Positions 30,741-41,791 of a DNA stretch of 64,000 nucleotides are shown here, piece by piece (positions within the stretch are counted from its first letter, which is position 1; each line of letters opens with the position of its first letter). The DNA is from Mytilus edulis. Taxonomy: Eukaryota; Mollusca; Bivalvia; Mytilida; Mytilidae. The stretch covers positions 22,042,193-22,106,192 of the forward strand of contig NC_092354.1 of assembly GCF_963676685.1 (NCBI RefSeq). The letters are read 5' to 3'. Made by a program: the position numbers and the translations under genes. Under the pieces are notes generated by a model, which made no database searches, had not been told where the DNA came from, and saw only the letters and a program-made list of their open reading frames with translations.

Positions 30741-31923
30741 TATACGACCGCAAAATTTGAAAAAAATTTCGTCGTATATTGCTATCACGTTGGCGTCGTC
30801 GTCGTCGTCGTCGTCCGAATACTTTTAGTTTTCGCACTCTTACTTTAGTAAAAGTGAATAGAAATCTATGAAATTTTAACACAAGGTTTATGACCACAAA
30901 AGGAAGGTTGGGATTGATTTTGGGAGTTTTGGTCCCAACATTTTAGGAATTAGGGGCCAAAAAGGGCCCAAATAAGCATTTTCTTGGTTTTCGCACTATA
31001 ACTTTAGTTTAAGCTAATAGAAATCTATGAAATTTTGACACAAGGTTTATGACCACAAAATAAAGGTTGGGATTGATTTTGGGAGTTTTGGTTCCAACAG
31101 TTTAGGAATTAGGGGCCAAAAAAGGGCCCAAATGAGCATTATTCTTGGTTTTCGCACAATAACTTTAGTTTAAGTAAATAGAAATCAATGAAATTTAAAC
31201 ACAATGTTTATGACCACAAAAGGAAGGTTGGTATTGATTTTGGGAGTTTAGGTCCCAACAGTTGAGGAATTAGGGGCCAAAAAGGGACCCAAATAAGCAT
31301 TTTTCTTGGTTTTCCAGCATAACTTTAGTATAAGTAAATAGAAATCTATGAAATTTAAACACAAGGCTTATGACCATAAAAGGAAGGTTGGTATTGATTT
31401 GGAGAGTTTTGGTCCCAACAGTTTAGGAATAAAGGGCCCAAAGGGTCCAAAATTAAACTTTGTTTGATTTCATCAAAAATTGAATAATTGGGGTTCTTTG
31501 ATATGCCGAATCTAACTGTGTATGTAGATTCTTAATTTTTGGTCCCGTTTTCAAATTGGTCTACATTAAGGTCCAAAGGGTCCAAAATTAAACTTAGTTT
31601 GATTTTAACAAAAATTGAATCCTTGGAGTTCTTTGATATGCTGAATCTAAAAATGTACTTAGATTTTTTATTATTGGCCCAGTTTTCAAGTTGGTCCAAA
31701 TCGGGATCCAAAATTAAACTTTGTTTGATTTCATCAAAAATTGAATAATTGGGGTTCTTTGATATGCCAAATCTAACTGTGTACCTGTAGATTCTTAATT
31801 TTTGGTCCCGTTTTAAAATTGGTCTACATTAAAGTCCAAAGGGTCCAAAATTAAACTAAGTTTGATTTTAACAAAAATTGGGCCTCTTTGATATGCTGAA
31901 TCTAAACATGTACTTAGATTTTT

Positions 31924-32872
31924 AACCGGATTTTTGTGACAAAAATGTCGGTTATTGATTTGGGGATGCTCGGCGGCCGGGCGGCCGGGCGGTCGGGCAG
32001 TCGGGCGGTCGGGCGGGCGGCAATCAAATGTTGTCCGTGCATTAACTCATGAACCGTTCAGCCAAAGCTTTTAAAATTTTAATATGTTGTAACTGACAAC
32101 TAAATGAAGGTCAAGTTCAATAATGGCGATTTTTACTTTTACCGTTCAGGAGTTACGGTTCTTGAAAGATTGAAAAATGGAGTTTTCAGTCGTGTCCGTG
32201 CATTTACGCATGAACTGTTCTACCAAAGCTTCCGAAATTTTAATATGTTGTTACTGATGACAAAATGGAGGTCAAGTTAAATAATGACGGTTTTGACTTT
32301 TACCGTTCAGGAGTTATGGTTCTTGAAAGATTGAAAAATGGAATTTCCAGTTGTGTCCGTGCATTTATGCATGAACTGTTCTACCAAAGCTTCCCAAATT
32401 TTAATATGTTGTAACTGATGACAAAATAGAAGTCAAGTTCAATAATGACGATTTTGACCTTTACCGTTCAGGAGTTATGGTTCTTGAAAGATTGAAAAAT
32501 GGTGTTTCCAGTCGTGTCCGTGCATTTTCTCATGAACCATTCAACCAAAGCTTTTGAAATTTTTATATGTTGTTACTGATGACAAAATAGAGGTCAAGTT
32601 CAATAATGACGATTTTGACTTTTACCGTTCAGGCGTTATGGTTCTTGAAAGATTGTAAAATGGCGTTTCCATTCACGTTGTTGCATTTACTCATGAACCA
32701 TTCAATCTAAGATTTCAAATTTTAATATGTTGATACTGATGACAAAATGGAGGTCAAATTTGATATTGACGATTTTCACTTTCACATTCATCAGTAATAG
32801 TTCTTGTGATATTGCCAGGACACAAATAAATATTAATAAATCCGGTTTGCTGTCGTTGTGACAGCCTCTTGT
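31924..32872 (+). mobile_element. Pearl/Helentron-like element with five ~160-bp core repeats
   Basis: Starts AACCGGATTTTTGTGAC with AACCG pairing to CGGTT 20 bases on; near the end AAATCCGGTT repeats the start inversely, followed by hairpin GCTGTC/GACAGC and CTCTTGT before T. The body is about five units of 160 bp (TGTCCGTGCATT at 32032, 32193, 32353, 32515 and a diverged one near 32675). Core repeats of about this length are known from bivalve pearl elements. A GGGCGGTC-rich microsatellite sits at 31968-32020. Confidence 0.65.
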
Positions 32873-33368
32873 TGATTATGGGCCCAGTTTTCAAGTTGGT
32901 CCAAATCAGGATCCAAAACTATTATATTAAGTATTGTGCAATAGCAAGAAATTTTCAATTGCACAGTATTCAGCAATAGCAAGAAATCTTCAATTGCACA
33001 GTATTGTGCAATAGCAAGAAATTTTCAATTGCACAGTATTGTGCAATAGCAAATATTTTCAATTGTACAGTATTGCACAATAGCAAGAAATATCTAATTG
33101 CACAATATTGTGCAATAACAAGAAATTCCAATTGGATTTCAATTGGATTTATCTTTCTTTGTCCAGAATAGTAGTTGAATCAACTTAAATCATTGTTTTA
33201 TACAATATACAATGTATATTCACTTTTACTACCAACTGATAGATTAAAACAATCTTTACCATTCAGTAATAACAAGCACTTTTTTTTACATTTTAATATT
33301 TTATGATGTATTTAAATGAGTAGTTATTGTTGCAATCTTCATTAGAAATTTGAATTGAGATCATTTTT

Positions 33369-34452
33369 GTCGAGCCTGCAACTTTTGTTGCAGAAAGCTC
33401 GACATAGGGATAGTGATCCGGCGGCGGCTACGGCGGCGGCGGCGTTAGCTAACTTCTTTAAAGGTTTATATTTTAGAAGGTGAAAGACCTGGATGCTTCA
33501 TACTTTGTATATAGATGCCTCATGTTACGAAGTTTCCATCAGTCACATGTCCAATGTCCTTGACCTCATTTTCATGGTTCAGTGACCACTTGAAAAAAAA
33601 GTTCAGAATTTTTGTAATGTTGAATTCTCTCTTATTATAAGTAATAGGATAACTATATTTGGTATGTGCGTACCTTGCAAGGTCCTCATGCCCGTCAGAC
33701 AGTTTTCACTTGACCTCGACCTCATTTCATGGATCAGTGAACAAGGTTAAGTTTTGGTGGTCAAGTCCATATCTTAGATACTATAATCAATAGGGCTAGT
33801 ATATTTGGTGTATGGAAGGACTGGAAGGTGTACATGTCCAACTGACAGGTGTCATCTGACCTTGACCTCATTTTCATGGTTCAGTGGTTATAGTTAAGTT
33901 TTTGTGTTTTGGTCTGTTTTTCTCATACTTTATGCAATAGGTCTACTATATTTGTTGTATGGAATGATTGTAAGGTGTACATGTCAAGTGGGCAGATGTC
34001 ATCTGACCTTGACCTCATTTTCATGGTTCAGTGGTCAAAGTTAAGTTTGTAAGTTTTGGTCTTTTTATCTAATATTATATGCCAAAGGTCAAGTATATTT
34101 GGTGTATGGAAATATATTATGATCTATATGTCAGTCCCGCAGGTTTTATTTGACCATGACCTCAATTGCACGGTTCATTGCACAGTGTTAAGTTCTTGTG
34201 TTTTGGTCTATTTTTCTTAAACTATAAGTAGTAGGTCAACTATATTTTTTGTATGGAAGCTTTGTTAGCTGTACATGTCTGCCTGGCATGGTTCATCTGA
34301 CCTTGACCTCATTTTCATGGTTCATTGGTCTTTGTTTAGCTATCTTGGTTAAAGTTTATGTGACAGTTGTAATAAAGATTTATACTAGGACTATCAACAT
34401 AATATCAATGAATAGTAAAGAAGGCGAGACATTTCAGTGTGTGCACTCTTGT
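33369..34452 (+). mobile_element. Helentron-like family GTCGAGC, copy 1
   Basis: Begins with a perfect double hairpin: GTCGAGC/GCTCGAC enclosing CTGCAAC/GTTGCAG. A GGC tract follows. The body repeats CTTGACCTCATTTTCATGG five or six times at about 135-bp spacing. Ends AAGGCGAGACATTTC, AGTG/CACT hairpin and CTTGT before T. Copy 2 is at 48656-49742 in the same orientation. Confidence 0.65.
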
Positions 34453-34985
34453 TGAAATAAGGGAAAGGGAGATGTGAAAAAAAAAAATTTTTTCATTTCA
34501 GATTTCATAAATAAAAAGAAAATTTCTTCATATATTTTTTTGAGAGGATTAATATTCAACAGCATAGTGAATTGCTCAAAGGCAAACATTTTTTTTAAAG
34601 TTCATTAGACCACATTCATTCTGTGTCAGAAACCTATGCTGTGTCAACTATTTAATCACAATCCAAATTTAGAGCTGAATCCAGCTTGAATGTTGTGTCC
34701 ATACTTGCCCCAACCGTTCAGGGTTCAACCTCTGCGGTCGTATAAAGCTGCGCCCTGCGGAGCATCTGGTTTCTGTATGATGTGAACATATTATTAGAAA
34801 TAATTTCTTTTCACCATTTACTATTGATTCCAAGCTAAAGTTAACTATATTCATAGCTGTCACTGATGCATAATATATTGGTCACTAAAGTGTTAGTTAC
34901 TTAGTGACATAATCATTAATTCTTTATAGTTTGTGACATACATGACATAAGTAAAATAATGAAGTGAATAAATATATATTTTCAG

Positions 34986-35138
34986 CCTACAAGAAGACCA
35001 ATGTCGATCAAGTAATTCCATGGTTGCCTTCATTATTCTAACTGTATACACTTAAAGTTTATCGTTTCTAAGACAAATACCACACAGAAGAAATATAGAC
35101 ATTTATCACTAGACGGACAAAGAACTACATTAGAAGCT
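34986..35138 (+). promoter_or_regulatory. Splice acceptor and 5' UTR exon of zinc-finger gene 1
   Basis: ATATATATTTTCAG followed by CCTACAAGAA marks an acceptor at 34985. The same acceptor and exon start precede zinc-finger gene 2 (52362, minus strand). Upstream exons are not identified. Confidence 0.55.
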
Positions 35139-37283
35139 ATGTCTTATCACGAAGTTGATGCAGTTATCTCTCTTGATGAGACTCGTTGCCATGTCAATCG
35201 GCAATCCTCAGGTGACTCCGCAACTTTGACGAATCATTGTCATGCCAATCGGCAATCCTCGGGAGACTCCTCTACTGTGACGAATCATTGCCATGCCAAT
35301 CGGCGATCCTCAGAAGACTTCACTACTGTGACGAATCATTGCCATGCCAATCGGCAATCCTCGGAAGACTCTGCTACTGTGACAAATGATTGCCATGCAC
35401 CACTGGACCAAACAAGATGTAAAATTGAGGACCAAACTGTGTATGATGAAGAATGGAGTTGTAATTCAGAATTGAGAATAAATACAGGAATTAAACCATC
35501 AAAATTTGATATAGATATCAAAGCGGAGAGTGATTCAGAGAATTCTGTATTGCAAGGACACATGAGAACCCAAACATCTGATGAAACGTTTGTATGTAGT
35601 GTATGTGATAAAAACTTCTTTCGGGAACCTGATTTACTTGTACACATGAGAGTACACCCACCTTATAAATGTGATATATGTCAAAAAGAGTTCAGTACAA
35701 ATGGCAACTTAAAAATCCATATGAAAACACATCCCATGGAAAAACGTTTACAGACTCACACGAAAACACAAACTGATGATAATCCTTATAAATGTGATGT
35801 ATGTTGTAAAGTCTTTAAAAACAAACGAGGTTTAAAACAACACAAACAAATACATTCTGTTGATGAACCACCTATGAAATGTGAAATCTGCTGTAGAGGG
35901 TTCTATAAAAAAAGCATCTTAACTATCCACATGAGAACACATACTGGTGATAAACCTCACAAATGTGATGTATGTTGCAAACGGTTTAATCATAAACCCA
36001 ACTTAACTGTACACATGAGATTACATACTGGTGAAAAACCTTATAAATGTGACTTATGTTGTAGAAGGTTTAATAGTAAGGGGCATATGACTAAACACAT
36101 GGCATCGCATAAAGATAAAGGCAACTTAACTGTACACATGAGATTACATACTGGTGAAAAACCTTATACATGTGACTTATGTTGTAGAAGGTTTAGTAGT
36201 AAGGAGCATATTACTAAACACATGGCATCGCATAAAGGAAAAAGTAAACAATTTAAATGTAATGAGTGTGGTTTAGAATATAATTTGAAGAGTTTATTAC
36301 GGTTACACATAAAGAAAACACACATGAAAAAGAGAGTTACTGAATGTAATGTATGTGGTAAAATGTGTATAGATCCAAGAACACTTACCAAACACATGAG
36401 AACACATATGGATGAAAAACCTTATAACTGTGACGTTTGTAACAAAGATTTTAATCAAAGAGGAAGCTTAAATCAACACATGAAATTACATACGGGGCAA
36501 GTAACTAGTGATACACCTTATAAATGTGATGTTTGCGGTATAGAGTTCAAGCAAAGGGATACCTTAACCACCCACACGAGAACACATACTGGTGACAATC
36601 TTTATGAATGTGATGTTTGCTATAAAGTGTTCAATCAGAAAGGCCATTTAGCAATACACATGAGAAACCATACTGGAGATAAACCTTACAAATGTCATTT
36701 ATGTTTTAGAGGGTTTAATTATAAAGGGAGCTTGACTAGACACGTGGGCACACATGCTGAAGATCAACTTTATAAATGTCAGGTTGAACCTTATAAATAT
36801 TTAACCAGACACATGGGAACACATGCTGATGATAACCTTTATACATGTGATGTTAAATCTTATGAATGTGATGTTTGTGGTAAAGGATTCAATCTAAAAG
36901 GAGATGTAAAAAGACACATGAGAACACACACGGAAGATAGACCGTATAAATGTGATGATTGCTGTCAGGTGTTTAAACACAAGGCAAGCTTTGATTATCA
37001 TAAAAGTTTACATATATGTACAGCTGGAAATTCTTATAAATGTGATGAATGTTTTAAAGTGTTTAGATTTAAATCAAGTTTTGATAAACACATTAAATTA
37101 CATTCAGGTTTTAAATCTTATAAATGTGATGTATGTTGTGAAGAGTTTAAACACGAGGCAAGCTTAGAATATCACATAAAGTCACATACAGTTGTTAACT
37201 ATTATAAGTGTCATGTGTGTTCTAGAGTGTTTGAAAACGAGACAAGCTTTGAAAGACACATGAAATTTCATACTAATGACTAA
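35139..37283 (+). CDS. C2H2 zinc-finger protein 1 (about 18 fingers)
   Basis: 714 codons in one exon. Residues 17-84 are four 17-residue repeats of the type CHANRQSSGDSATVTNH; then an acidic linker (to about 150) and a long run of C2H2 fingers (C-x2-C-x12-H-x3-H) to the end. I count 18 complete fingers plus two degenerate units (near KDKGNLTVHMRLH and YKCQVEPYKYLTRH). Many linkers keep the TGEKP-like form (TGDKPHKC, TGEKPYKC), typical of tandem DNA-binding fingers. It is presumably a nuclear DNA-binding protein; target unknown. No KRAB, BTB or SCAN domain. Met at 35139 is chosen because the 5' UTR matches that of the paralog. The paralog (50604-52217, minus) shares the linker and acceptor. 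Finger order differs, so fingers have been gained and lost. Several have Cys-Cys in place of Cys-Gly after the second Cys. Confidence 0.9.
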   Translation: MSYHEVDAVISLDETRCHVNRQSSGDSATLTNHCHANRQSSGDSSTVTNHCHANRRSSEDFTTVTNHCHANRQSSEDSATVTNDCHAPLDQTRCKIEDQTVYDEEWSCNSELRINTGIKPSKFDIDIKAESDSENSVLQGHMRTQTSDETFVCSVCDKNFFREPDLLVHMRVHPPYKCDICQKEFSTNGNLKIHMKTHPMEKRLQTHTKTQTDDNPYKCDVCCKVFKNKRGLKQHKQIHSVDEPPMKCEICCRGFYKKSILTIHMRTHTGDKPHKCDVCCKRFNHKPNLTVHMRLHTGEKPYKCDLCCRRFNSKGHMTKHMASHKDKGNLTVHMRLHTGEKPYTCDLCCRRFSSKEHITKHMASHKGKSKQFKCNECGLEYNLKSLLRLHIKKTHMKKRVTECNVCGKMCIDPRTLTKHMRTHMDEKPYNCDVCNKDFNQRGSLNQHMKLHTGQVTSDTPYKCDVCGIEFKQRDTLTTHTRTHTGDNLYECDVCYKVFNQKGHLAIHMRNHTGDKPYKCHLCFRGFNYKGSLTRHVGTHAEDQLYKCQVEPYKYLTRHMGTHADDNLYTCDVKSYECDVCGKGFNLKGDVKRHMRTHTEDRPYKCDDCCQVFKHKASFDYHKSLHICTAGNSYKCDECFKVFRFKSSFDKHIKLHSGFKSYKCDVCCEEFKHEASLEYHIKSHTVVNYYKCHVCSRVFENETSFERHMKFHTND
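35187..35390 (+). repeat. 51-bp coding repeat, four copies
   Basis: Units start CATGCCAATCGGCAATCCTC-like and keep the reading frame (17 codons). Absent from the paralog. Confidence 0.85.
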
Positions 37284-37548
37284 AAAAAAAGACAATGTCA
37301 AGCACCTTTGGCCTTCAACATCGAACAAAAACCCACCATTTAGATTGGCTATTTGTTTATTATCACGTGTTTTAAAAAAGTTTTGAATGAAGTAAATTTT
37401 GATCTCATGCTGAGGTTATAATTCATTTTTTAAATTTTAAAAAGTTGCATATTTATAGTATTGAATTGATTATATTTATTTGTTGGGTAACGATTGCACA
37501 AACTGCAATCAAAACCATATGTTACTGTCAGACTTGATATCTAAATCT
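37284..37548 (+). other. 3' flank of zinc-finger gene 1
   Basis: AT-rich, A9 run right after the stop. No clear AATAAA before the repeat that begins at 37577. Confidence 0.4.
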
Positions 37549-38008
37549 TTCAAGGGTTATCACTACCTTTTTGATAAATTTTTCTCATTTCAGATTTCAT
37601 AAATAAAAAGAAAATTTCTTCAAACATTTTTTTTAGAGGATTAATATTCAACAGCATAGTGAATTACTCAAAGGCAAAAAAAATTTTTTAAGTTCATTAG
37701 ACCACATTCATTCTGTGTCAGAAACCTATGCTGTGTCAACTATTTGATTTTAGATTTAGATAAGTTTGAAGAAGAAATCTTTGATTGATTTGTAAATCTT
37801 GACATTTGTTTTGTGTAAAAAAAAACCCATGTAAAGTCAATAATTTTATCACAATCCAAATTCAGAGCTGTATCACGCTTGAATGTTTTGTCCATACTTG
37901 CCCCAACTGTTCAGGGTTCGACCTCTGCGGTCGTATAAAGCTGCGCCCTGCGGAGCACCTGGTTAAAAATTATAAATCCATTCAAGGGTTATCACTACCT
38001 TTTTGATA
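37549..38008 (+). mobile_element. Family G 3'-end fragment between 28-bp direct repeats
   Basis: 37577-37963 is the last 387 bases of family G (ending GCACCTGGT), lacking the 5' end. It and 17 extra bases lie between two perfect copies of a 28-bp sequence, 37549-37576 and 37981-38008 (TTCAAGGGTTATCACTACCT and eight more). It shares with copy 4 a roughly 100-bp insertion (CCATGTAA..AAATCTTGACATT region) absent from copies 1 and 2. Confidence 0.75.
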
Positions 38009-38569
38009 CACAAAATATAATGCGTTGATCTTAACATAATATACATCCTATCCGTGAACATTTCAAGAAAATTATGAATTTGCTATATGCTCAGATATTC
38101 AAGTCTCAAAACGATGTCAGGAAAATTACAAAGCTTTTGCGAGGTGCAGGAATCTAATATCTGTTCTAAAAATATAAATTATGTCATTGTTAAAATCAAC
38201 CTTAGAGATTTAAGTTATATCGCAGTTGAATTGACTAGCTTCATTGACAACGAAATATTTGATTTTACTCCCCAAGGATAAAGTAAAGCATATATTTACA
38301 CTTCTGTGCTTACAAATCACTCACTTTGATTTTGACATTTGGATGAACTAAATAGGCATGTGGTAATGAATGTATACAGATTTTATCCACAAATTTAAAT
38401 TTTCAACGAAATACAAATTTCTTTAAATTGTATCTAGATTTTGACAGACCACTAAATCACATATCCACGAAAATGCAAGGTTTCCGCTGACCACAATATA
38501 TCAATTGTATCTCTTGTTTTGTTAATTACTTTAAGATTTAACCCAAACAAGTTGAAGTGTGTTTTATGT
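38009..38569. other. No feature seen
   Basis: AT-rich. A 64-codon plus-strand frame at 38087-38281 has no recognisable motif. Confidence 0.4.
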
Positions 38570-39690
38570 TTTAATCCACATATGTTGTATTTAATCCACA
38601 TATGTTGTATTTAATCCACATGTGTTCACTGTTGTAGTATGTGTATTTAATCCCTTAACTGTAAGTTTAATTTAATCCCATTGAAATGTTATGTATTTTT
38701 AAGTAGTCTACATGAGTTACAGTATATTTTTAAATTTAACTATTGAGTTGTAACATAAATGCGATTAGTCTACATGAGTTACAGTGTATTTTCAAATTTA
38801 ATCCCCTTGAGTTGTAATGTATTTTCAAGTAGTCTATATGAGTAACAGTGTATTTTAATCAAAGCAAGTTAATCCCCTTGAGTTGTAATGTATTTTCAAG
38901 TAGTCTACATGAGTTACAGTGTATTTTCAAATTTAATTCCTCTGAGTTCTAATGTACGTATATTCAAGTTGTCTACATGAATGACAGTATATATTCAAAT
39001 TCAACCCCCCTGAGTTGTAATGTATATTCAAGTAGTCTACATGAGTTACAGTGTATTTTCAAATTCAATCCCCTTGAGTTGTAATGGTGTTTTTTTTTCT
39101 TTCGATTAGTCTACATGAGTTATAGTATATTTTTAGATTTAATCCCCTTGAATTGTGATGTTTTTTCAGTTAGTCTACATGAGTTACAGTGTATTTTCAA
39201 ATTTTATTACCTTGATTTGTAATGTATTTTCAAGTAGTTTACATGGCTTATAGTGTATTTTCAAAATTTTATTCCCTTGAATTGTAATGTATTTTAAAGT
39301 AGTCTACATGAGTTACAGTGTATTTTTAAATTTCAAATTTAATCCCTTTGAGTTGTAATGAATTTTCAAGTAGTGTACACGACTAATAGTGTATTTTCAG
39401 ATTCAATCCCTTTGAGTTGTAATGTATTTTTTAGTGGTCCACATGTGTTATGCATATTTTAAAATATATTCCCAATGAGTTGTATTTTTTAAATCCTATT
39501 CACATGAGTTCATTTATATTATAAATTTTAATCAACCATGTGGTAGTGTACTCTAAATCTAATTCTCATGAGTTAATGAATTAGTTATCTGGGTTGAGGT
39601 GAAATTTGATATACATCACATGAGTGGTATTTTTAGTGTATTTTAAATCTTATTCACACTAGTTGAACTTGTAGTGTATTTTAAAATATG
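38570..39690 (+). repeat. Minisatellite 1, about 62-64-bp dimeric units
   Basis: Dimer of two related 31-33-bp monomers: ACATGAGTTACAGTGTATTT and CTTGAGTTGTAATGTATTTT with AAATTTAATCCC between. Roughly 16 dimers, degenerate at both ends. Related in inverse to 47433-48330. Confidence 0.85.
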
Positions 39691-40021
39691 TACACATTAA
39701 CACTTTTGGGACTGACTTGATATCTAAATCTTCCAATGATTCTCCAATGCTATTTGGTATCCTTTAAAAAGAATTTCATGTTCAAGTGTTCCATAAAGTA
39801 TGTTTTTCGTATAAGCTGGTATGCAAAACTTTGAGGTTCCTCAATACATGAAAAATGTACCATCATGTCCATGAAAATATACTTGATCATGAAAATATAT
39901 GTAATGAATTATCAGTATTGATTATTATTTAAATTTTTGACATTCTTAAATTTAGTTATTGGGACACTAAAGTCTATATTTGTGTTTTTTTTTTAATTGA
40001 GACTGCAGTTATCAGGTTTAC
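39691..40021. other. No feature seen
   Basis: AT-rich non-coding. Confidence 0.4.
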
Positions 40022-40200
40022 ATATGTCCCATTTAAGGGCACTTTGTTTATCTGTCTGTCTGTCCAGATTCAGGTTAAAGTTTTTCTTCAGGTTGAAGTT
40101 TTTTGTCGAGGTAGTTATTGATAAAATTGAAGTCCAATCAACATGAAACTTAGTACACATGTTCCATATGATATGATCTAATTAGAGATTTTACATAATT
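40022..40200 (-). repeat. Interspersed bivalve repeat, inverse copy of 18556-18715
   Basis: Read inversely: ATGGAAC, TTTCATGTTGATTGGACTTC, CTACCTCGAC, CTTTAACCTGAATCTGGACA, GTGCCCTTAAATGGGACATA. Diverged. Confidence 0.6.
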
Positions 40201-40654
40201 TTCATGGTCCAATGAACAGAAAATGATAGTGTGGATGGGACATCCTTGTACTTTGTTTTGTTTTTGTTATTTTTGTTGCAAGGAATCAATCTGTATATTT
40301 ATCATGTTGATAATGAAACATTGTAATTATGTGTTTATATTATTATATAATTAAATTCTTGCATTATATGAATGAATTAAGATTTGTAATGACATAGATA
40401 AAGGCAGCAACAGTATACCGCTGTTCGAAATTTAAAATCGATTAAGAAGAAAACAAACCCTGGTTACAAACTGAAACTGAGGGAAACACATCAAATATAA
40501 GAGGTGAACCACCACACAATAGAAACACAACACTCAAATGCAACACAACAGAAACGAACTATAATATAGCAATGGTAATTTCCCTGACTTGGTACAGGAC
40601 ATTTTACGAAAAAATGGTGAGTTGCACCTAGTTTTGTGGCTAGCCAAACCTCCC

Positions 40655-40800
40655 GCTTTTTAAGGATATAAACAAACTCATCATAGACACCAGGATTGTA
40701 ATCTATTTGTTTCGCCAGACGAGTGTTTTGTCTACAAAAGACTCGTCAGTGACACTCAAATCCTAAAAAAAATATTTAAAAATCAAATTAAGAACGAAGT
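40655..40800 (-). repeat. Mussel repeat with hammerhead-like core, copy B
   Basis: Inverse and diverged copy of the repeat at 52921. The core (40718-40757, minus) reads CTGACGAG, GTCTTTTGTAGAC, then AAAAC, so one core base has changed. Confidence 0.75.
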
Positions 40801-41791
40801 TGGAGAGCATATTTAGAACCAATTTTTTTTTACAAAATACAGCTGAGGTAATCTATTCCTGAGTTAGAAAATTCTCATTAAAAAAAGGCAAAAAGCTTGT
40901 GTGATCATTACAATGAGGAAGACCAAGTGTACGATAATATTTTTGGACTTAGTTTGTCATCTTTTATTCATTGTCCAGTTAAAAGTTTGTCAATAGCCTG
41001 TCTTGAATAAAGTTCTGAGTTGAATATAAAGAGAGACACATTTCAACAAGTGACCATATTACAAGAAATTGCAAGATCAATAAATGATGTATAAAAAATA
41101 ATTCCGAACGACAATTGGTTAACACAAACAAAAGGAATACAACGATATAAATATATGCAACTTCACAATGATCGACCAATCCGGGTTACTGTATAACTAA
41201 GATGTAACAAAATGTGTAACAAAACGTTTTTTAAATAATACAGAAATTATGACTGTTGGTGTAAACGTAATTGTTTAAGAAAAAAACATGTCAAACATGC
41301 AAATATTATTTAAAAAAAATTAGTTTTAATCACTTAAAAGTAATGTGATGTAACATATATAGGACGGGTGTGTTCGATGCGTAAATTAATTAACAAAACC
41401 CCGTCATATAACATCCAACTTTGAAACTGCGTCCAAATGTCAATTTTAGGTGTGCCACTTTGGGAATGGTCTTAAACGATTGACAATTCATTTCTCAATT
41501 TTTGTAATTTTCCCCAGATTTTTTCTATGTCGGGCAAAAAAAAAGTAGCAGTTTTTAAGAAGACCCCCTAAATGACGTAACAGCTTGACTTATGGTCGTT
41601 TTGAAAACGATTGTTTGCAAGTTGCACTGTTAACAATTGTACAATATGAAAATTAAACATCGTGAATGCAAATATTTATGACTTTACGGAAAGTAACTTT
41701 TGTGACATCTTGACAACCGTATACAAAGTTTATTTCACTTTTCTACCTTCTAAACACAAGAGGTCGAATTCTTTTGTTCTATTTAAACCGC
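40801..41791. other. No supported gene
   Basis: AT-rich. 40800-40870 (CAAATACAGCTGAGGTAATC-like) has a relative at 58785-58830 in the other part of the window. Nothing else recognised. Confidence 0.4.

Larger units (their letters stand above)
30741..34770 (+). mobile_element. Helentron-like family G, copy 2, with two nested elements
   Basis: Same start (TATACGACCGC, hairpin) and end (GCGGTCGTATA, hairpin, ATCTGGT) as copy 1 and the same internal order of repeats. Insertions at 31924-32872 and 33369-34452 explain its doubled length: the sequence on both sides joins to match copy 1. Confidence 0.75.
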
